DNA from: Clostridiales bacterium
GTDB taxonomy: Bacteria; Bacillota; Clostridia; Oscillospirales; Butyricicoccaceae
Length of the DNA stretch: 17,923 nt
NCBI GenBank assembly: GCA_019421385.1
Contig: JAHZFK010000045.1
Span: 1 to 17,923, forward strand
Reading direction: 5' to 3'
Positions 14,799-17,923 of the stretch are shown piece after piece; the stretch's first letter is position 1; each line of letters starts with the position of its first letter. Position numbers and translations under genes: made by a program. Below the pieces are notes generated by a model, which saw nothing but the letters and a program-made list of their open reading frames with translations, did no database searches and was not told the origin of the DNA.

Positions 14799-15566
14799 AT
14801 GTCGATTCAGGAAATCTGCCGGGTCGCAGAATGTGCGCGGCTGGGCGAAGGCTTATATTCTATTACCATGCACGCGCCTGCGATCTGTGCACAGACACAG
14901 GTCGGCCAGTTTGTGCACATCGCGTGCGGCGAGGGCAATCTGCTGCGCCGCCCGATCTCGATCTGCGACTGGCAAGACGGAAATTTACGCATCGTGTTTC
15001 AGGTCAAGGGTGAGGGCACCAAGTGGCTTGCCGAACGCAAAGCAGGGGACGAGCTGGATGTGCTCGGACCGCTCGGACACGGGTTTGATACCGCTGCGCT
15101 GGGCGCAAAGCCGGTCTTTATCGGTGGCGGCATCGGCGTGCCGCCCATGCTCGCGTGCGTCAAAAAGGCGGCGGGCGAGGGTGCGCAGCCGCGCGCCATC
15201 CTCGGATTCCGGAACAAAGATGCCGTGATTCTCGAGGAGGATTTCAAGGCAGTCTGCGAAGCGTTTGTCACGACCGATGACGGCTCGTATGCGCGGCACG
15301 GCTTTGTCACCGATGTGCTGAAAGAGTTGGTACAGGACGCGACCGGCGTTGCCGCCTGCGGCCCGAAGCCGATGCTCAAGGCGATCGCCGCAATTGCGGA
15401 GGAAGCGGGCTTGCCCTGTCAGGCCTCGATGGAGGAGCGCATGGGCTGTGGCATCGGTGCATGTCTGGTGTGCGCGTGCGCGCTCAAGAGCGAAAACGGC
15501 GAAACCCGGTATGGTCACGTCTGCAAGGACGGCCCGGTGTTTGATGCAAAGGAGGTCGAGTGGTAA
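14799..15566 (+). CDS. pyrK: Dihydroorotate dehydrogenase B, electron transfer subunit
   Basis: This 255-aa flavoprotein passes electrons from PyrD to NAD+ in de novo pyrimidine synthesis. An FAD-binding domain (about 1–100; LLRRPISICDW is the FAD motif) is followed by an NAD-binding domain with FIGGGIGVPPMLAC. The C-terminal 2Fe-2S site has Cys217-x4-Cys222-x2-Cys225-x16-Cys242, with the family sequence MEERMGCGIGACLVC. The start ATG follows GGGGAAAGAGGT. The stop TAA shares one base with the preferred pyrD start (TAATG), consistent with the two subunits being made together as a class 1B heterotetramer. Confidence 0.96.
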   Translation: MSIQEICRVAECARLGEGLYSITMHAPAICAQTQVGQFVHIACGEGNLLRRPISICDWQDGNLRIVFQVKGEGTKWLAERKAGDELDVLGPLGHGFDTAALGAKPVFIGGGIGVPPMLACVKKAAGEGAQPRAILGFRNKDAVILEEDFKAVCEAFVTTDDGSYARHGFVTDVLKELVQDATGVAACGPKPMLKAIAAIAEEAGLPCQASMEERMGCGIGACLVCACALKSENGETRYGHVCKDGPVFDAKEVEW

Positions 15567-16474
15567 TGGTGGATTTACGCGTAAACTTCTGCGGGGTGGA
15601 GCTGAAAAACCCCATCACGACCGCGTCCGGTACGTTCGGCTTTGGCCATGAGTACGGCGAGTTCTTCGACCTGTCCCTGCTCGGCGGCATCGGCGTCAAG
15701 GGTCTGACCCCGACCGAGCGCCTTGGCAACCCCGCGCCCCGCATCGCGGAGACTCCGGCGGGCATTCTCAACTGCGTCGGCCTGCAAAACCCGGGCATCG
15801 ACCGCTTTATCGAAGAGCAGATCCCGTTCCTGCGGCAGTATGACACTGCGATCATCGCAAATGTGTCGGGCAACACGGTCGAGGAATACGAGGGCATGGT
15901 CGAGAAGATTTCGGATGCGGACGTTGACCTCATCGAAATGAACATCTCCTGCCCGAACGTCAAGTGCGGCGGCATGGCGTTCGGCACACGTCCGGACATG
16001 GTCGAGGAAGTGGTGTCGGCGGCGAAGAAGAAGGCCAAAAAGCCGCTGATCGTCAAGCTCAGCCCCAATGTCACCGACATTACCGAGATCGCGCGCGCCG
16101 CGGAAGCCGCAGGCGCGGATGCGCTCAGCCTTATCAACACATTGCTGGGTATGCGCATCAATATCGAGACGAGAAAGCCCATCCTGTCCAATGTAATGGG
16201 CGGCTTGTCCGGCCCTGCTGTGTTCCCGGTCGCGGTGCGCATGGTGTATCAAGTGCGTAAGGCGGTTTCCGTGCCGATTCTCGGCATGGGCGGCATCCGC
16301 ACGGGCAAGGATATCGTCGAAATGCTGCTCGCGGGTGCGGATGCGGTTGCAATGGGTACGGTCATGTTTGCCGATCCGATGGCACCGGTCAAGGCGCTGC
16401 GTGAGCTGGAAGAATGGATGGACGCGCATGGGGTAAAGACCATTGCAGAACTGTCCGGCGCGGTGGAGGTCTAA
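15566..16474 (+). CDS. pyrD: Dihydroorotate dehydrogenase B (NAD+), catalytic subunit
   Basis: This 302-aa FMN enzyme oxidises dihydroorotate to orotate. It has the class 1 motifs NPITTASGTFGFGHEY at the N-terminus, ILNCVGLQNPG, and NISCPNVKCGG, where Cys129 is the probable active-site base. The C-terminal phosphate-binding region reads ILGMGGIRTGKD and VAMGTVMFAD. The class 1B assignment follows from the adjacent pyrK. The ATG at 15566 overlaps the pyrK stop; a GTG at 15560, 4 nt after GGAGG (15551–15555), would add two residues and cannot be excluded. The next gene begins 3 nt after the stop. Confidence 0.96.
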   Translation: MVDLRVNFCGVELKNPITTASGTFGFGHEYGEFFDLSLLGGIGVKGLTPTERLGNPAPRIAETPAGILNCVGLQNPGIDRFIEEQIPFLRQYDTAIIANVSGNTVEEYEGMVEKISDADVDLIEMNISCPNVKCGGMAFGTRPDMVEEVVSAAKKKAKKPLIVKLSPNVTDITEIARAAEAAGADALSLINTLLGMRINIETRKPILSNVMGGLSGPAVFPVAVRMVYQVRKAVSVPILGMGGIRTGKDIVEMLLAGADAVAMGTVMFADPMAPVKALRELEEWMDAHGVKTIAELSGAVEV

Positions 16475-16477
16475 AGC

Positions 16478-17638
16478 ATGACCACGGTTTACCTCATCCG
16501 CCACGCGGAAGCCGAGGGGAACGTCTACCGCCGTTGTCACGGGCAGTATGACAGTCTGCTCACGCCCCGCGCATACGAGCAATTGCCCTATCTTGCCAAG
16601 CGGTTTGAGAAAGTGCCGCTCGACGCGGTTTATGCGTCCGATTTGTTCCGCGCGCGCACGACCGCGAAGGCGGTCGCCGCGCCGCATGGGCTGAACGTCG
16701 AAATCCGCCCGGTGCTGCGTGAGATCGACATGGGCGACTGGGAGGATATCCCGTGGGCTGAATTGCCGCGCATCTGGCCGGAGGAATACGCTGTCTGGCG
16801 CGCGCGCCCGTGGGACGCGGTGCCGCCGCATGGCGAAAATGTCATGCAGGCTGGGCGGCGTATGCTGGACGGTGTGCGTCGGTTGGTGGCGGAGCACGAG
16901 GGGCAGACTTTCGCGGTCGTGACACATGGCTCAGCGATTCGCGGCGCACTGACCATCGCGCATGGCTTTGCGCCCGAGCAGATGGGAGAAATCGGCTGGG
17001 GGGACAACACCTGCGTTGCCAAATTTGAGTTTGACGGCCCGGACAAAATCGAGGTCGTGTACGAAAACGATGCATCGCATCTGCCGCAGGAGCTGTCCAC
17101 CTTTGCCTCCATTGGCTGGACGGATAACAAGGGCGTGCCGAACACGCCGCAAATCTGGTTCCGCCGCGCCGACCCAATGGATGAGGGCGACGCTGCCAAA
17201 ATCGTCGCGTTCATGCGTGAGCTGCACCAGAACGCCTACAGCACGGACGCTGGGCTGGACTCCGCCGCGCTGCTTGCCGATATAGAGCGCGCGCAGCGCG
17301 TATCGCCGCGCTCGTGCTGCTTTGGCTGTCTGGAAGACGGTACGCCTGTGGCGCTCGTCTATCTCAAAACGTGGTATGACGATGAGCCGGGCGTGGGCTT
17401 GGTCGGCGGCTTCTGCATCGACAAAGCTTATCGCGGCCACGGTCTGAGCGGGCAAATTCTCGGGCAGGCCATCAGTGTGTACCGAATGCTCGGCAAGGAT
17501 TACTTATGCGCGCATGTCGCATCCGAGAACGCACGCGCACAGGGCTTTTATCACAAATTTGCGTTTGAGCAGCGCGGCGAATATCGGGACGAAAACGGAC
17601 TGCATTTCCGCATGTTCAAGCGTATCTGCGTGGATTAA
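16478..17638 (+). CDS. Histidine phosphatase–GNAT acetyltransferase fusion protein
   Basis: This 386-aa protein joins two domains. Residues 1–195 form a histidine phosphatase (phosphoglycerate mutase-like) domain with the RHAEAEGN signature (Arg8, phospho-acceptor His9), acid Glu82 in REIDMGDWE and the second histidine His150 in VTHGSAIRG. Residues ~225–386 form a GNAT N-acetyltransferase domain; the acetyl-CoA loop is YRGHGLSGQ (Arg319-Gly320-His321-Gly322) after the strand GLVGGFCID, followed by HVASENARAQGFYHKFAFE. All key residues are present, so both activities are plausible; the substrates are unknown. It follows pyrD by 3 nt with GGAGG inside the pyrD end and is surely in the pyrKD operon, though a direct pyrimidine role is only a guess. 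It is a single uninterrupted frame. Confidence 0.9.
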   Translation: MTTVYLIRHAEAEGNVYRRCHGQYDSLLTPRAYEQLPYLAKRFEKVPLDAVYASDLFRARTTAKAVAAPHGLNVEIRPVLREIDMGDWEDIPWAELPRIWPEEYAVWRARPWDAVPPHGENVMQAGRRMLDGVRRLVAEHEGQTFAVVTHGSAIRGALTIAHGFAPEQMGEIGWGDNTCVAKFEFDGPDKIEVVYENDASHLPQELSTFASIGWTDNKGVPNTPQIWFRRADPMDEGDAAKIVAFMRELHQNAYSTDAGLDSAALLADIERAQRVSPRSCCFGCLEDGTPVALVYLKTWYDDEPGVGLVGGFCIDKAYRGHGLSGQILGQAISVYRMLGKDYLCAHVASENARAQGFYHKFAFEQRGEYRDENGLHFRMFKRICVD

Positions 17639-17647
17639 CGCATTTTG

Positions 17648-17690
17648 GAAGGGCATTCTACCGCTGGTAGAGCGCCCTTCTTCCGTCTGT
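17648..17690 (+). terminator. Terminator-like hairpin after the pyr operon
   Basis: GAAGGGC (17648–17654) pairs with GCCCTTC (17674–17680); the inner TCTACC/GGTAGA extends it around a GCT loop, with one mismatch. A weak pyrimidine run (TTCC) follows. It is probably an intrinsic terminator, less canonical than the others in the window. Confidence 0.65.
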
Positions 17691-17693
17691 CGG

Positions 17694-17722
17694 TTGCCCA
17701 TAGCAACGCATTCTGCTATGCT
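17694..17722 (+). promoter_or_regulatory. Promoter of the HTH gene
   Basis: TTGCCC (17694–17699) and TATGCT (17717–17722) are 17 bp apart, and TGC precedes the -10 box as an extended element. The start codon is 26 bp downstream. Confidence 0.55.
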
Positions 17723-17748
17723 GAAAGCAGGAAAGGGAGGTGGAGCAG

Positions 17749-17886
17749 ATGGATGCAAGGAATACGGGCGCGCTGATTGCGCAAAGACGCAAAGCGCTGG
17801 GGCTGACGCAGAAGCAACTGGCCGAACGGTTGCTCGTATCGGATAAGGCGGTCAGCAAATGGGAAAACGGGGTATCACTTAGATAA
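17749..17886 (+). pseudogene. XRE-family HTH regulator, truncated after the HTH
   Basis: The ATG at 17749 follows AAGGGAGG by 8 nt and a good promoter, so this is a genuine gene start. The 45 residues include a complete Cro/C1-type HTH: LIAQRRKALGLTQKQLAERL, then VSDKAVSKWENG. Related proteins continue with a proline-containing segment (of the type RSxPD) and a longer C-terminal part. Here the frame turns into VSLR and stops at TAA 17884–17886. The composition changes near 17871, where a short inverted repeat begins (GGTATC/GATACC). An insertion or rearrangement has probably cut the gene; a very short functional repressor is less likely. The window ends 37 bp later. Confidence 0.7.
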
Positions 17887-17923
17887 AGATACCACATCAA
17901 TCCCACGCTGGCTTTTGCTCAAC
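17871..17923. other. Possible mobile-element end or sequence break
   Basis: GGTATC (17871–17876) and GATACC (17888–17893) form an inverted repeat around ACTTAGATAAA. On the minus strand a frame is open from the window edge to TGA at 17877–17875 and reads …GIDVVSLSK, like a protein C-terminus. The segment is too short to identify. It marks where the HTH gene departs from its family. Confidence 0.35.

Overview
The window looks like a chromosomal segment of a GC-rich anaerobic Firmicute of the Clostridia, probably the Oscillospiraceae/Butyricicoccaceae neighbourhood. The evidence is the B. subtilis-type SOS box before recA, strong AAGGAGG ribosome binding sites, the class 1B PyrK/PyrD pair, the DUF1385–PrmC neighbourhood, and housekeeping genes that by eye are near 60% GC. 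The family assignment is inference from gene content only.

Left end (1–2932) is accessory DNA, visibly richer in A+T than the rest. It holds the 3' end of a serine recombinase gene. A two-gene operon converges on it: a protein with a YDNWNGGT motif and an unrecognised helical C-terminus, translationally coupled to a Mrr-like PD-(D/E)XK nuclease. Next come an intact tRNA-Leu(UAG) on the minus strand, a 66-aa orphan protein, and a second copy of the first 39 nt of the tRNA-Leu gene. A consensus promoter lies in front of this second copy, so the tRNA locus has been split or duplicated by integration. The nuclease pair is the best candidate here for an undescribed (defence-like) system.

Region 3089–8931 carries a lipoprotein with three DxDxDG-like motifs, an OmpR-family response regulator, a membrane histidine kinase, a DUF1385 membrane protein overlapping the kinase gene by ATGA, then a 316-bp non-coding stretch full of palindromes, and prmC (TTG start) ending in a clear terminator.

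Region 8983–12636 carries the LexA-regulated recA–recX operon (SOS box, promoter, ATGA overlap, terminator) and the M3 oligopeptidase pepF with its own promoter. Region 12656–14734 is the rimO–pgsA operon, closed by a terminator. Region 14761–17690 is pyrK–pyrD followed 3 nt later by an unusual histidine phosphatase–GNAT fusion, then a terminator-like hairpin.

The right end (17694–17923) starts an XRE-type HTH repressor gene with a good promoter and RBS. It stops after 45 codons, just past the HTH, where the sequence changes character and contains a short inverted repeat. This suggests an insertion boundary or assembly edge.
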